Below, piece by piece: positions 1 through 7,757 of a stretch of DNA of 17,743 nucleotides. The notes under the pieces were generated by a model. The model was not told the origin of the DNA, searched no databases, and was given only the letters and a program-made list of their open reading frames with translations. The stretch comes from JBEIUL01 sp044356865 (GTDB taxonomy: Bacteria; Planctomycetota; Phycisphaerae; Phycisphaerales; SM1A02). The stretch covers positions 1-17,743 of the forward strand of contig JBIKVN010000035.1 in assembly GCA_044356865.1 (NCBI GenBank), read 5' to 3'. Each line of letters starts with the position of its first letter. Within the stretch, counting starts at the first letter, position 1. A program made the position numbers and the translations under genes.

Positions 1-957
1 CCCGCGGAGGAACGCTCCGCCCTTCACGAGAACGCCGACCAGATCGACGTCCTCGTCGAGACTCCGCTCGACCGTCCGCTCGACGCGCTCGCCGGGCTCG
101 AGCCGGAGGCCGACGGGAGCGAGAGCCATCGCTTCGACGAGACGACCATCGGCGGCTTCGGCGGGGATCCAGACCAGTTGCGGATCGACCATGCGCATTC
201 GACCGACCGGTTCCGCCAGCGTCTCCAGGGCGATCGCCCCGCGGGACGGCGCGAAAGCAAACCCGGCCGGCAACTCGAACGCGACCCGCACCCGCGACAC
301 CGCCCCGAGCGATCCGCTGGGCTTCGCCCCGACGTTGCCCATCGATTCGAAGCCGGACTCGCCCGCCTCCGCCAACACCGCCAGCGTCCGATCGGGATCG
401 GACGCGAGCGAGACGAACCGCACCGGCGATTCGGCAAGGTCGCGCGGATCCGAAAATCGCACGCCACGCACCCCCTCGGGACCGACTTCGGGCGGCTCGA
501 CCAGGAAGGTCCGCAGCCTCATTCCACCCTCGGCCGGCATCGTCCAGCCCGGGTGCGGCCCGAAGCGGTCGGGGCAGTCGACGGCGAACGGCGGCGGCTC
601 GGGCGGGGCAAGCGCGGCGAAGGCCGCCGCGGCGGTCTCGGGCGTCGCGAGGGCCGCGAGAAGCGTCGCGCGGGTCGACTCGTCGAGCCGGCGCCGATGG
701 GCGAGCGCGGCGCCCTCGTCGTCGGGAAGCCACGGCGGCATGGTGCGATCCTCGATCAGCGCCCGCATCAACCCACGGTGGCGACGAACGCCCTCCATAG
801 TGTCGAAACGGATCGGGGTCTGGCCGTGGCGGGAGTGGCACCCGAGGCAATGGACCTCGAGCAGGCCGATCGGATCGGTAGCTCCGCCCGCAGCGGCCGC
901 CGCGATGGCACCGGCGAGAACGACCGACGTGTGCGATCGCCGGTTCAGACGGTCCAC
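1..957 (-). CDS. Secreted c-type haem protein, possibly related to cytochrome/copper-monooxygenase-like proteins (partial, runs off left edge)
   Basis: This frame is open across the whole left edge, so the C-terminus is missing; 319 codons are visible. I chose the GTG at 957 because it is followed by a basic start (MDRLNRRSH) and a hydrophobic Ala-rich stretch (about residues 12-22), a plausible signal peptide. A CLGCH haem-attachment motif (Cys36, Cys39, His40) follows at once, then a DRTMPPW segment typical of planctomycete/acidobacterial proteins that join a small cytochrome c domain to a copper type II monooxygenase-like module. The downstream part has the spacing I associate with that module but lacks the usual VHH and PHMH copper-ligand motifs, so the link is tentative. 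The start overlaps the end of the cupredoxin gene by 13 bases, so the two are probably co-translated and may exchange electrons in the periplasm. Haem motif: seen. Redox partnership: inferred. Confidence 0.68.
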   Translation of the reverse strand, partial: MDRLNRRSHTSVVLAGAIAAAAAGGATDPIGLLEVHCLGCHSRHGQTPIRFDTMEGVRRHRGLMRALIEDRTMPPWLPDDEGAALAHRRRLDESTRATLLAALATPETAAAAFAALAPPEPPPFAVDCPDRFGPHPGWTMPAEGGMRLRTFLVEPPEVGPEGVRGVRFSDPRDLAESPVRFVSLASDPDRTLAVLAEAGESGFESMGNVGAKPSGSLGAVSRVRVAFELPAGFAFAPSRGAIALETLAEPVGRMRMVDPQLVWIPAEAADGRLVEAMALAPVGLRLEPGERVERTVERSLDEDVDLVGVLVKGGAFLRG

Positions 958-1439
958 GCCGCGAGCAGGATGGCGAGATCTTCCGCACCGACCGACCCGT
1001 TGCCGTCGAGATCGGCCGGACCTCGGCCGCCCCAAGCCCCGAGCAGGATCGTGAGGTCCGCCCCGCCGACCGAGCCGTCACCGTCGAGATCGGCCGGATC
1101 CGCGGCCTCGCCGACGACGATCGTCCCCGTCATGCCGAACGAGCAGTGCGGTACGCAAAAGAACCCGATCGTGGTGCCGGCGACCGACTTCGGCACGACC
1201 CAAGTGAAGGAAGGGTTGGTCGAGTTGAGCACCCCGCTGAACAGGCCGCTCGCCTGGCAGGGCGAACCGGCGGTCACCGTGTGGCTGCCGCCGGTGCGGT
1301 TCCACTGGATGGTGTCGCCCGGCACGACCTTGACCGTCGAGGGCGAGAAGGTGAAACCCGACTGGGTGATGACGTGGGTCGTCGCGGAGGCCGCGGCCGC
1401 CGGGATCAGGAACAGGCCGGTCGCCAGGAACTTTCGCAT
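945..1439 (-). CDS. Secreted plastocyanin-like cupredoxin with C-terminal dockerin-like repeats
   Basis: The protein has 164 residues. Residues 1-20 form a signal peptide (MRKFLATGLFLIPAAAASA). Residues 21-110 are a type I copper domain: His53 in GSHTV, then Cys95, His98 and Met103 in the FFCVPHCSFGM segment, which matches the plastocyanin Cys-x2-His-x4-Met ligand loop. Cys61 and Cys99 are extra and might form a disulfide. Residues 116-162 hold two Asp-rich EF-hand-like repeats (ADLDGDGSVGGADL and ADLDGNGSVGAEDL), each followed by a LLxAW helix, the dockerin-like tail common in Phycisphaerae exported proteins. An upstream TTG at 1463 would also be in frame, but the ATG at 1439 begins the signal peptide. 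Its stop lies inside the next gene, so it probably forms an operon with the haem protein and acts as a soluble or surface-bound electron carrier. Copper binding is secure from the ligands; the partner is inferred. Confidence 0.85.
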   Translation of the reverse strand: MRKFLATGLFLIPAAAASATTHVITQSGFTFSPSTVKVVPGDTIQWNRTGGSHTVTAGSPCQASGLFSGVLNSTNPSFTWVVPKSVAGTTIGFFCVPHCSFGMTGTIVVGEAADPADLDGDGSVGGADLTILLGAWGGRGPADLDGNGSVGAEDLAILLAAWTV

Positions 1440-1617
1440 GTCCTCAGGGTGGCACAATCTCAAGGCAAGTCAACACCGAATCGCGAACGATCCGGACTTC
1501 GCGTTCGCCCCCGGCACCGAGGAGCCCACGGGCAGGAAGACCTCCCCGAACGGACCGGCCACCGGCGGGACCACCGGGTGCGAACCGCCCGCCGTCCGTC
1601 TCAAGGCCATGGCCAGC

Positions 1618-3897
1618 TCACGATCCCGTACACCCGCCCCAACCCGCCAGCACCAGGGCCAAGTCGCCGGCATCGATCACGCCGTTCGCGTCGACGTCCG
1701 CCGGGCAACCGGAACACGGTCCCCAACCGGCCAGCACCAGCGCGAGATCACCCGCATCGACCGAGCCGCTCCCGTCCACGTCCGCCGGGCAGGTCGCGGC
1801 CCGCAGGACCGAGACCGCGAGATAGTCGTGGAAGGTCCGGTCGGTCGATCGCTCGGCGTAGACCAGGAACCGGATCGAGCCGTCCGGACCGACGAAGCGA
1901 TCGAGGTCGGCGCGAAGCCGTCCCACCAGGGTCCGGTCGCGATTGCCGGCGTAGTTGTCAAGATATCGATTCTGGCCGACCAGCCCTTCCGCATTCCCCC
2001 ATTGCGACAGGGCCCGGTTCCAGACGTACAGCTCGGCCTGCGTACAGCGATCCGCGAAGCCTTCCCACGTGACCTTGATCTCGTCGATCGACCCGAGCGG
2101 CTCGTCGATGATGAAGCGGAAGAGATGCGTCGCCTCGGAGCCGAAGGAGATCGAGGGCGAGATGTAGCGATTGGCGTCGGAACTCCCGCCGCTCGCGTTC
2201 GAGGTCGCGAGGGCCGCGTACTCGGCGGCGGTGAGGGCGGTGGCGACCGGATTGAGGTTGCCGGCCACGCCCGTCCAGCTCGTGGTCTGCCGCCCGAAGG
2301 CGAAGCGGCTCACGCCGGCACCGGTCGAGAAGTCGCGGACCGTCGCGGTCCCGGCCCGGTGCCGGTAGGGATTGCTCACCGCCACCGTCTCGTCGCCGTC
2401 GGCGGCGCGGGCGACCACCCGCACCAGGGCGGCGTCGGTCGCGCCCGGCGGCACCGTCCAGGCGAAGCTGCCCGAGTCGGGAATCGCGGTCGCGATGGGA
2501 ATCCAGGTCGCGCCGCCGTCGAGCGAGTGCGCCAGGTCGACATTCGCCAGCGGCACGTTGTCGGTGTCGGTCGCGTTCCAGCGGATGGTCTGCGTCGATC
2601 CCGCCAGCCACAGCTCGCCGCCCGCGGGGGCCAGGACATGGGCGGCGGGAAGGGCGTCCACGAAGCGCGGCACCTGCTTCACGATGCAGTGGATCGCCCC
2701 CGACGCGCCGATGATGCTCGAGCACTGGATCGGCACGATCTCGACCCCGGACCCGGCCGCCGCCTGCCACTTGGCGAGGGCGTCGGCGTCGCGGGTGTTG
2801 TAGGCCGAGTTGCCGCCCGGCGCGAGCTGCGTCCCGTAGCAGGGCACGAAGATCCGGTCGTTCACGCGGAAGGCATTCGCGTAGGTGAAGTGGGTCGAAC
2901 CCACGTTCCACGCCTGCGGCCGGAAGACCTCGAAGCCAAGGGCCTCGAGGTACGGCACCGCGTTGTTGGTCACGCTCAGCGCCGTCGCGTTCGAGCCGGG
3001 AATGAACTCGCTGACGATCGCGGTGTCCTCGTCGACGAGATACATCCACATGTCGATGTGGCCCGTGCCGTCGACCGAGAAAGGCAGCTGCGGCATGAGG
3101 TGCAGCGTGTCGATGCCCTGGTAGGCGTCGTGCAGCTCGCGGATGAGGGCCGTATCGTGTCCGCCCGAACTCGGGTTGTCGAGGTTCACCAGGGCAGTGC
3201 AGAAGCCGGTGCGACCCGGTCCGGCCTGGAAGTTCCCGCCCGAGTAGTACAGCCCCTGGTGGTAGCTCGGCACCCCGAAGGCGCCCTCGGCGACAAGGGT
3301 CGGGACGAAGTTGTCCGCGGAGCGTTCCGGGTAATAGTGGCTGTCGACGACCGCGAGGGACCCGTTCTCGAAGATGAAGTGCGGGCCGTAGTCGCGGATC
3401 CAGATCGAGTTGTTCGGCTGGATGATGAAGACCACCTTGGCCATGTTCGCGCCGGCCGCGACGAAGGCGCTGGTCGCCGAGTTCGCGGTGGTCTGGTTCG
3501 CCACCACGACATAGGCGATCTCGTCGTGCACCGTGCCGGCGGTCAGCTTCGAGACGAGGGCGGTCACCACCGAGTTCCAGCTGTTGCCGTACTGGAAAAG
3601 AACGCCGCGCACCGGGTCGTACTCGGTCGGCGAGACGATCACCGCGCCGCCGGGCGAGTCGGCGACGCCGCCCTCGCGACCCGCCGAGGCGAGGTCGATC
3701 GCGTACGGCACCAGTGACTGGTTCGGGTCGTAGGGCGTGCCGCCCTCGCGGACCCGCGTCAGGGTGGAACGGTGTTCCGGTTCGCGATCCTTCGCGGGGG
3801 GCGGGGTCCGACCCTCCGCCGCGGCCGGCGCCGCAAGACACGCCGCGATGGCGAAGGAGGGCGTAAGGGACCGCGACGCGAAGGGCGGGTTTCTCAT
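1618..3897 (-). CDS. Secreted peptidylarginine/agmatine deiminase-family protein with Ig-like domain and dockerin-like tail
   Basis: The protein has 759 residues from the ATG at 3897, which directly starts a signal peptide (hydrophobic FAIAACLAAPAAA, residues 15-27). Residues 88-411 match the agmatine deiminase/Porphyromonas-type peptidylarginine deiminase family: Asp169 in IRDYGPHF, the GGNFQ motif near 221, His280 and Asp282 in TGHIDMW, and the nucleophile Cys404 in SGAIHCI. All expected catalytic residues are present. The family hydrolyses the guanidinium of arginine or agmatine to a ureido group plus ammonia. Residues about 420-510 look like an Ig-like beta domain (GGELWLAGSTQTIRW), then comes a further unassigned beta-rich domain. 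Residues 703-759 are two Cys-containing dockerin-like repeats (CPADVDGSGSVDAGDL, CPADVDANGVIDAGDL). Export and the long accessory part argue for a protein or peptide substrate outside the cell rather than cytosolic agmatine catabolism; that is inference. An upstream in-frame ATG at 3945 is less likely. Confidence 0.85.
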   Translation of the reverse strand: MRNPPFASRSLTPSFAIAACLAAPAAAEGRTPPPAKDREPEHRSTLTRVREGGTPYDPNQSLVPYAIDLASAGREGGVADSPGGAVIVSPTEYDPVRGVLFQYGNSWNSVVTALVSKLTAGTVHDEIAYVVVANQTTANSATSAFVAAGANMAKVVFIIQPNNSIWIRDYGPHFIFENGSLAVVDSHYYPERSADNFVPTLVAEGAFGVPSYHQGLYYSGGNFQAGPGRTGFCTALVNLDNPSSGGHDTALIRELHDAYQGIDTLHLMPQLPFSVDGTGHIDMWMYLVDEDTAIVSEFIPGSNATALSVTNNAVPYLEALGFEVFRPQAWNVGSTHFTYANAFRVNDRIFVPCYGTQLAPGGNSAYNTRDADALAKWQAAAGSGVEIVPIQCSSIIGASGAIHCIVKQVPRFVDALPAAHVLAPAGGELWLAGSTQTIRWNATDTDNVPLANVDLAHSLDGGATWIPIATAIPDSGSFAWTVPPGATDAALVRVVARAADGDETVAVSNPYRHRAGTATVRDFSTGAGVSRFAFGRQTTSWTGVAGNLNPVATALTAAEYAALATSNASGGSSDANRYISPSISFGSEATHLFRFIIDEPLGSIDEIKVTWEGFADRCTQAELYVWNRALSQWGNAEGLVGQNRYLDNYAGNRDRTLVGRLRADLDRFVGPDGSIRFLVYAERSTDRTFHDYLAVSVLRAATCPADVDGSGSVDAGDLALVLAGWGPCSGCPADVDANGVIDAGDLALVLAGWGGCTGS

Positions 3898-4014
3898 GGT
3901 CGATGGCTCAGGGGAGGGGTGGGCGGCGACGAAGGCCATCACCATAGGTTGAATCCGCCGTCCGGGGCCAGCCGGAGCGGGATCTACCGGGCAAGTTCGC
4001 GGGTTCCCCGAGAT

Positions 4015-5289
4015 TCAGCGGACCAGCCGGGCCCGGCCCGGCACCACCGCGGTCTCGAGCTCGTCGATGCCGCCGTCGATCGACACGATCGCTTGGTTGC
4101 CGATGACCAGCGAACCGACGATCACGGCGAGCATCCCGACCTCCGCGGTGCCACCCACCTCGAGCGACGTCGACGGGGCGTAAAGATCTCCCTCGACCGC
4201 GACCGTGCCCGATCCGCCGATCGACCATGTCGAAGGCGAACGCTGGATCGCCCATCGCTCGGACCAGTCGGGAAGCGTGGTCGAGGGCGTACCCGTGATC
4301 GACGCCTGCTCCCGGACCTCGATGCCGAAGCCGTCGGCGAGCTGGATGGTCGCGCCGTCGAGCTGCAGCGAAGCGTTGCCCGACAGCGAGATCGGCCCGG
4401 CGAACTGATGCAATCCCGGCTCCAGGATGATCACCCCGCCGCTGGCCGTGAGCCCGGCGTGCACCCCGGGCGCCACGAGCGTGGTGCCGAGGTCGTCGTG
4501 CTGGATCTCGCTCGCGCCGGCCGGATCGAGCGGTGGCAGTGCGACCGCCGCGAACGGGTCGTCCGCCACCGCGAGCTGCTGCTCGATCGAGCCCTCGATC
4601 GCCGACTCGCTTCCCGCGTCGATCGCCCCCTCGATGCGGACGACCGCCGCCTCGATCGACGCCGTACCGGTGATCGAAACCGCGAAGTCCCCGTCGCACG
4701 GAACGGAGACGCCGCCGCGAGCGACCAGGCGCCCCGCGTCGGCGAGCGAAACCGTCGGCGCCGCGCTTCCGGCCACGAGCAACGAGGTGATGTGCTTCGG
4801 TGGCGTGTAGACCGCGACGCTCGAGCGCTCGATCGCAAAGAACGCCGGGGTGAAAAGACCGGGAAACACCAAGCCCGGCGCCCCGTTCGGGTGGTCGGAG
4901 GCAAACCGCACCGTCACCCGCACCGCGGGCCCCCCCGCGGGGTCGGTGACGAACGACCGGGTCAGGTCGTCCCACCGGCCGAATTCGACATCCCCGCCGC
5001 CGTCCGGACCGTCGCCGATTGCGATCTGGACCGCTCCGCTCGGGGCCCGATTGCCGGCAGCCGCCGCCATCGCATCGTCCACCGAGGCCGAGAACCCGTC
5101 GCGGTACCGCGCCGCAGCCGCCAGCGAAATGGCGTCCGAGGCGATCTTGGCATGGTTGAACGCCCGGAGAGCCAGGCCGATCTCGACCGAGAGCCACGCG
5201 AACATGAGAATCGCCGGGAGCGCCACGATCGTCTTGATCGAGGAGATCCCACGGCAGTTCGAACGCGGTTGGAGCCGTGAACCCTTCAT
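4015..5289 (-). CDS. TadG-like membrane-anchored pilus-associated protein with repetitive beta-rich C-terminal region
   Basis: The N-terminus has the layout of a Tad pseudopilin/TadG protein: a basic stretch, CRGISSIK, one hydrophobic segment (about residues 20-40, IVALPAILMFAWLSVEIGLA), then AFNHAKIASDAISLAAAARY, like the helix that follows in TadE/TadG proteins. The residue at +5 after Gly14 is Lys19, not the Glu seen in TadE and the pilins here, so cleavage by TadV is doubtful. From about residue 195 the protein is made of Gly/Val/Ile-rich turns (for example ASGGVIILEPGLHQF and SGNASLQLDGATIQLADG) suggesting a beta-helix-like outer domain. The gene is divergent from tadV, which supports a pilus role. 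I chose ATG 5289 (424 residues); ATG 5316 and ATG 5343 are in frame, and 5343 has a G-rich stretch (GGGGGGAA) upstream, so the start is uncertain. Adhesive function is inferred. Confidence 0.66.
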   Translation of the reverse strand: MKGSRLQPRSNCRGISSIKTIVALPAILMFAWLSVEIGLALRAFNHAKIASDAISLAAAARYRDGFSASVDDAMAAAAGNRAPSGAVQIAIGDGPDGGGDVEFGRWDDLTRSFVTDPAGGPAVRVTVRFASDHPNGAPGLVFPGLFTPAFFAIERSSVAVYTPPKHITSLLVAGSAAPTVSLADAGRLVARGGVSVPCDGDFAVSITGTASIEAAVVRIEGAIDAGSESAIEGSIEQQLAVADDPFAAVALPPLDPAGASEIQHDDLGTTLVAPGVHAGLTASGGVIILEPGLHQFAGPISLSGNASLQLDGATIQLADGFGIEVREQASITGTPSTTLPDWSERWAIQRSPSTWSIGGSGTVAVEGDLYAPSTSLEVGGTAEVGMLAVIVGSLVIGNQAIVSIDGGIDELETAVVPGRARLVR

Positions 5290-5367
5290 GGACAGGCAGA
5301 AATCGACCGATCTCATGCTACTCTGCACCGGGAACGCGTCCATGAGGTGTTCCCCCCGGAGTTTGGC

Positions 5368-6000
5368 ATGATGACCCTGGCGATGCTCGCCCTCCAGACA
5401 CCCGTGGCCCCCGTCGCCGTGGTTCCCGCTTGGGTTTGGGTGCTCTTGAGCGTGGCTGGCTTAGTCGCAAGCGTTACCGACCTGCGGGCGATGCGCATCC
5501 CGAACTGGCTGACCTTTCCGCTCTTCTTCGGCGGGTTGGCGTACGGCGGACTGAGCGCCGGACTTCCCGGACTCGGAAACTCCCTCGGCGGGGCGGCGAT
5601 CGCGGGCGGCCTGTTCCTCGCGGCCTACATCATCGCTGGCGGCGGGGCCGGGGACGCCAAGATGATGATGGCCCTCGGAGCCTGGCTCGGCTGGCAACCC
5701 TCGGTGGTTCTGGTGCTTGGCGTCACCATCGCCGGGTTCCTCTACGCCTTGGCGGTCACCACCTCCCGAGGCAGCATCTGGGACATCCCGAGCGTCATCC
5801 TGCACGGTCTGATAGTCACGAGAACCGGTTTTCGGAAGCTGATTACAGGTCGATTCCTTATTCACGCCCCCGACCCGGCCGTTGTATCACAAGAGCAGGT
5901 CAAGCCGCGGCCGAAGGACTGGTTCCCGTACGCCCCGGCAATCTTCGTCGGAACTGTCGCTTCTTGGTGGTACTGGGTACGTTTCGGAAGCATCGTATGA
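5368..6000 (+). CDS. tadV: Tad/Flp prepilin peptidase (A24 aspartic protease, CpaA/TadV)
   Basis: An integral membrane protein of 210 residues. The two A24-family catalytic aspartates are visible: Asp38 in VTDLRAMRIPN and Asp96 in GGGAGDAKMMMALG, matching the TD(x)nIPN and GxGDxK signatures. Hydrophobic segments cover most of the chain, with a C-terminal tail carrying another likely membrane helix. It cleaves the short leader of Flp pilins and pseudopilins at the cytoplasmic face after a conserved Gly; matching RGAExxELA sites occur in tadE and in all four pilins of this window. ATG 5368 has a GGAG at 5358-5361 with a six-base spacer, which I prefer over the in-frame GTG at 5347. Its stop overlaps the tadE start (ATGA). 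It is divergent from the TadG-like gene. Confidence 0.93.
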   Translation: MMTLAMLALQTPVAPVAVVPAWVWVLLSVAGLVASVTDLRAMRIPNWLTFPLFFGGLAYGGLSAGLPGLGNSLGGAAIAGGLFLAAYIIAGGGAGDAKMMMALGAWLGWQPSVVLVLGVTIAGFLYALAVTTSRGSIWDIPSVILHGLIVTRTGFRKLITGRFLIHAPDPAVVSQEQVKPRPKDWFPYAPAIFVGTVASWWYWVRFGSIV

Positions 6001-6479
6001 GTCGAATGGACACCCTCCTCGCAACCCCTCTCGGGACAAGGGCCAAGGCGATTCGCCGGGGCCTGAAGAGGTTCATTCGACGCCGCCGCGGCGCCGAGAC
6101 CGTTGAGTTGGCGGTCACGCTGCCGTTGTTGATGGTGGTGGTGTTCACCGGATTCGAGTACGGCTGGGCGGTCTTGAAGTCGATTCAACTCGATCACGCC
6201 GCTCGAGAGGGTGCCCGGGCGGCCGCCCTTTCGGGGGCCACCGTGGCGTCGGTGCAGGATCGCGTGAACACCGTGCTTCAGAGCTCCGGGATCGCGGCGG
6301 GAGCGGTCTCGGTGACCATGACCCCCGCGGACCCGGGTTCGACGGCGGCGGGCAGTTCGATCCGAGTGGAGGTCGAGGCGTCCTACGGCGAGATCCAACT
6401 GCTTGGACTCGACCGGCTCATGCCTCTGCCCTCGACCCTCAAGGGACGAGCCGCAATGATCAAGGAGCCGGAAGCCTGA
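5997..6479 (+). CDS. tadE: TadE-like minor pseudopilin
   Basis: The protein has 160 residues. A long basic N-terminus leads to RRRRGAETVELAVTLP (Gly32 cleavage site, Glu37 at +5), then a hydrophobic helix (VTLPLLMVVVFTGFEYGWAVL) and the AAREGARAAALSGATVASV segment characteristic of the TadE family. The cleavage motif is the same GAExxELA seen in the four pilins downstream, so TadV should process it. In Tad systems TadE is a minor pilin-like subunit required for pilus formation. The ATG overlaps the tadV stop by four bases (ATGA); a second ATG three codons later (6006) is also possible. An intrinsic terminator lies 56 bases after the stop, so tadV-tadE forms a separate short transcription unit. 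Confidence 0.92.
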   Translation: MSRMDTLLATPLGTRAKAIRRGLKRFIRRRRGAETVELAVTLPLLMVVVFTGFEYGWAVLKSIQLDHAAREGARAAALSGATVASVQDRVNTVLQSSGIAAGAVSVTMTPADPGSTAAGSSIRVEVEASYGEIQLLGLDRLMPLPSTLKGRAAMIKEPEA

Positions 6480-6535
6480 CCAAAGCGGTCTGACCGGCCA
6501 CTTGGAGGTAGGGGCAGCCAGAAAGTCGAATCAGT

Positions 6536-6570
6536 CGGGAGGTCCGAAGCCGGGCCTCCCGGTGTTTTTT
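6536..6570 (+). terminator. Intrinsic terminator after tadE
   Basis: A ten-pair stem (CGGGAGGTCC with GGGCCTCCCG, one G-U pair) closes a six-base loop and is followed by GTGTTTTTT. It separates tadV-tadE from the cpaB operon. Confidence 0.88.
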
Positions 6571-6594
6571 GCGCTTCAGGACCCGAGCGAACGG

Positions 6595-6628
6595 CCTCGC
6601 GGCCGGCCAGGTCCGGCCGGTCGCGGGG
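6595..6628 (+). promoter_or_regulatory. Strong GC-rich hairpin upstream of cpaB
   Basis: CCTCGCGGCCGGCC (6595-6608) pairs with GGCCGGTCGCGGGG (6615-6628) over 14 pairs, two of them G-U, around a six-base loop. It has only a very short T-run after it (CCCTTTCGG), so it is a poor terminator. It sits 90 bases before the cpaB start, in the 239-base gap between the two tad units. It may be a second attenuation point, an mRNA-stabilising leader, or a DNA-level site. No convincing promoter was recognised in 6571-6718, which otherwise looks featureless. Confidence 0.5.
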
Positions 6629-6718
6629 CGCCCTTTCGGACCTCCCGTCGCTTTCCACTTGAGAAATCGGGCCCGCCTGTCCGATCGCCACATCTAGCTG
6701 GCTCGGAGTTCCCCCCTC

Positions 6719-7696
6719 ATGAAGACATCCCGTTTGATCCTCGTGGGCCTTGTGATGGCGGTTGTCGCCGCGATGGTGACCATTTTCGCCCAGTCGCTGC
6801 TTGAGGGCGACGGAACGCCGTTGCGATCGGGACCGAGCGATCTGGTGGTCGCGGCCCGTCCATTGGCGGCGGGACAGCGTTTGAAGGCTGAAGATCTCGG
6901 GACGGCTCCATCGCCCGGCCCGTCGACCTCCCGGACGGCCTTCGCCTCCGCCACTTCGGTGATCGGCCGCACCCTCATCATGAATCTCGAGCAGGGCCAG
7001 GTCCTGCGCGAGGAGGACCTCGCCGATCGCGGATCGGGCGCGGCCATCGCCAGCCAACTTGCCCCGGGTTTCCGGGCGATCACCATCACGCTGCGCGACG
7101 CGGGGCCTGAAGTCGTCGTCTACCCCGGCGCCGTGGTCGATGTGCTGGCCACCGTCGAGGCCCCGTCTCGCGGCGGCGCTCGCGAGTCGGTCACGCGGAC
7201 GCTGGTCGAGGGCGTCCGGGTCCTCGCGGTGAACGACGAGGCGGTCGGGGGTCGCACGGCCGATGCCGGCGATCGCCGAGCCAGCCCGCGCCGGCCGACG
7301 GTCACCGTCGCGGTGACGCCCGAGCAGGCGGCGCAGATCGAACTCGCGGGCAGCCGGGGCACCATCGGCGTCACCTTGCGGTCGAGCGCCGAACCAACCG
7401 GACAGCCCGTCTCGAACGCGATCGCCACCACCCAGAGCCTGCTCGGCCTCTCGTCCGAGCCCGCAGCGGCTCCCAAGCCCGCCCCCGCCGCCGAAGCCGC
7501 GAAAGAAACGACCGAGAAGCCGTCCGAAAGGCCGGTGACTCCCGCCGCGACCCCGACGGCAACCCCGACGGCGGCCCCTGCGACTCCGGTCGCGCCCGAG
7601 AAGCCCAAGACCTGGGAAGTGAAGGTGTTCCGGGGCAAGGACTCAACGAGCCACAACTTCCCCGAGAAACCCGCAGGCGGGCCGACGAACCGTTGA
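6719..7696 (+). CDS. cpaB: Flp pilus assembly protein CpaB/RcpC
   Basis: The protein has 325 residues. It begins with one N-terminal membrane helix (LILVGLVMAVVAAMVTIFA), then a SAF-type segment (VVAARPLAAGQRLKAEDLG, about residues 43-61) and the RcpC/CpaB core with FRAITITLRDAG and VVVYPGAVVDVLATV, the diagnostic part of the family. From about residue 245 the chain becomes an Ala/Pro/Thr-rich low-complexity linker (TPTATPTAAPATP) and ends in a short folded-looking tail (KTWEVKVFRGKDS). CpaB is a periplasmic component that works with the secretin; the linker may let the tail reach through or along peptidoglycan, which is inference. It opens the main tad operon. ATG 6719 has a GGAG about ten bases upstream, a weak ribosome site. 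Confidence 0.92.
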   Translation: MKTSRLILVGLVMAVVAAMVTIFAQSLLEGDGTPLRSGPSDLVVAARPLAAGQRLKAEDLGTAPSPGPSTSRTAFASATSVIGRTLIMNLEQGQVLREEDLADRGSGAAIASQLAPGFRAITITLRDAGPEVVVYPGAVVDVLATVEAPSRGGARESVTRTLVEGVRVLAVNDEAVGGRTADAGDRRASPRRPTVTVAVTPEQAAQIELAGSRGTIGVTLRSSAEPTGQPVSNAIATTQSLLGLSSEPAAAPKPAPAAEAAKETTEKPSERPVTPAATPTATPTAAPATPVAPEKPKTWEVKVFRGKDSTSHNFPEKPAGGPTNR

Positions 7697-7757
7697 GGAA
7701 GGCGTCGCCCTCGAGTTGTCCGCGCCTCGTCCCGAAACCTCAGGATCCCGCACTTCG

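Noticed and set aside
1440..1617. Possible terminator or small gene between the cupredoxin and deiminase genes
   Set aside because: Only weak inverted repeats without a T-run; the short open frame there shows no ribosome site or domain. A TTGACT -35-like box occurs on the minus strand without a convincing -10.
178..3717. Plus-strand open frame of 1179 codons across the left third
   Set aside because: Its translation is Arg/Gly-rich with no recognisable domain, and it lies opposite the cupredoxin and deiminase genes, which show clear signal peptides and catalytic motifs. High GC content produces such shadow frames.
1958..3841. Long alternative minus-strand frame inside the deiminase gene
   Set aside because: Arg-rich low-complexity product in a different frame from the motif-bearing deiminase.
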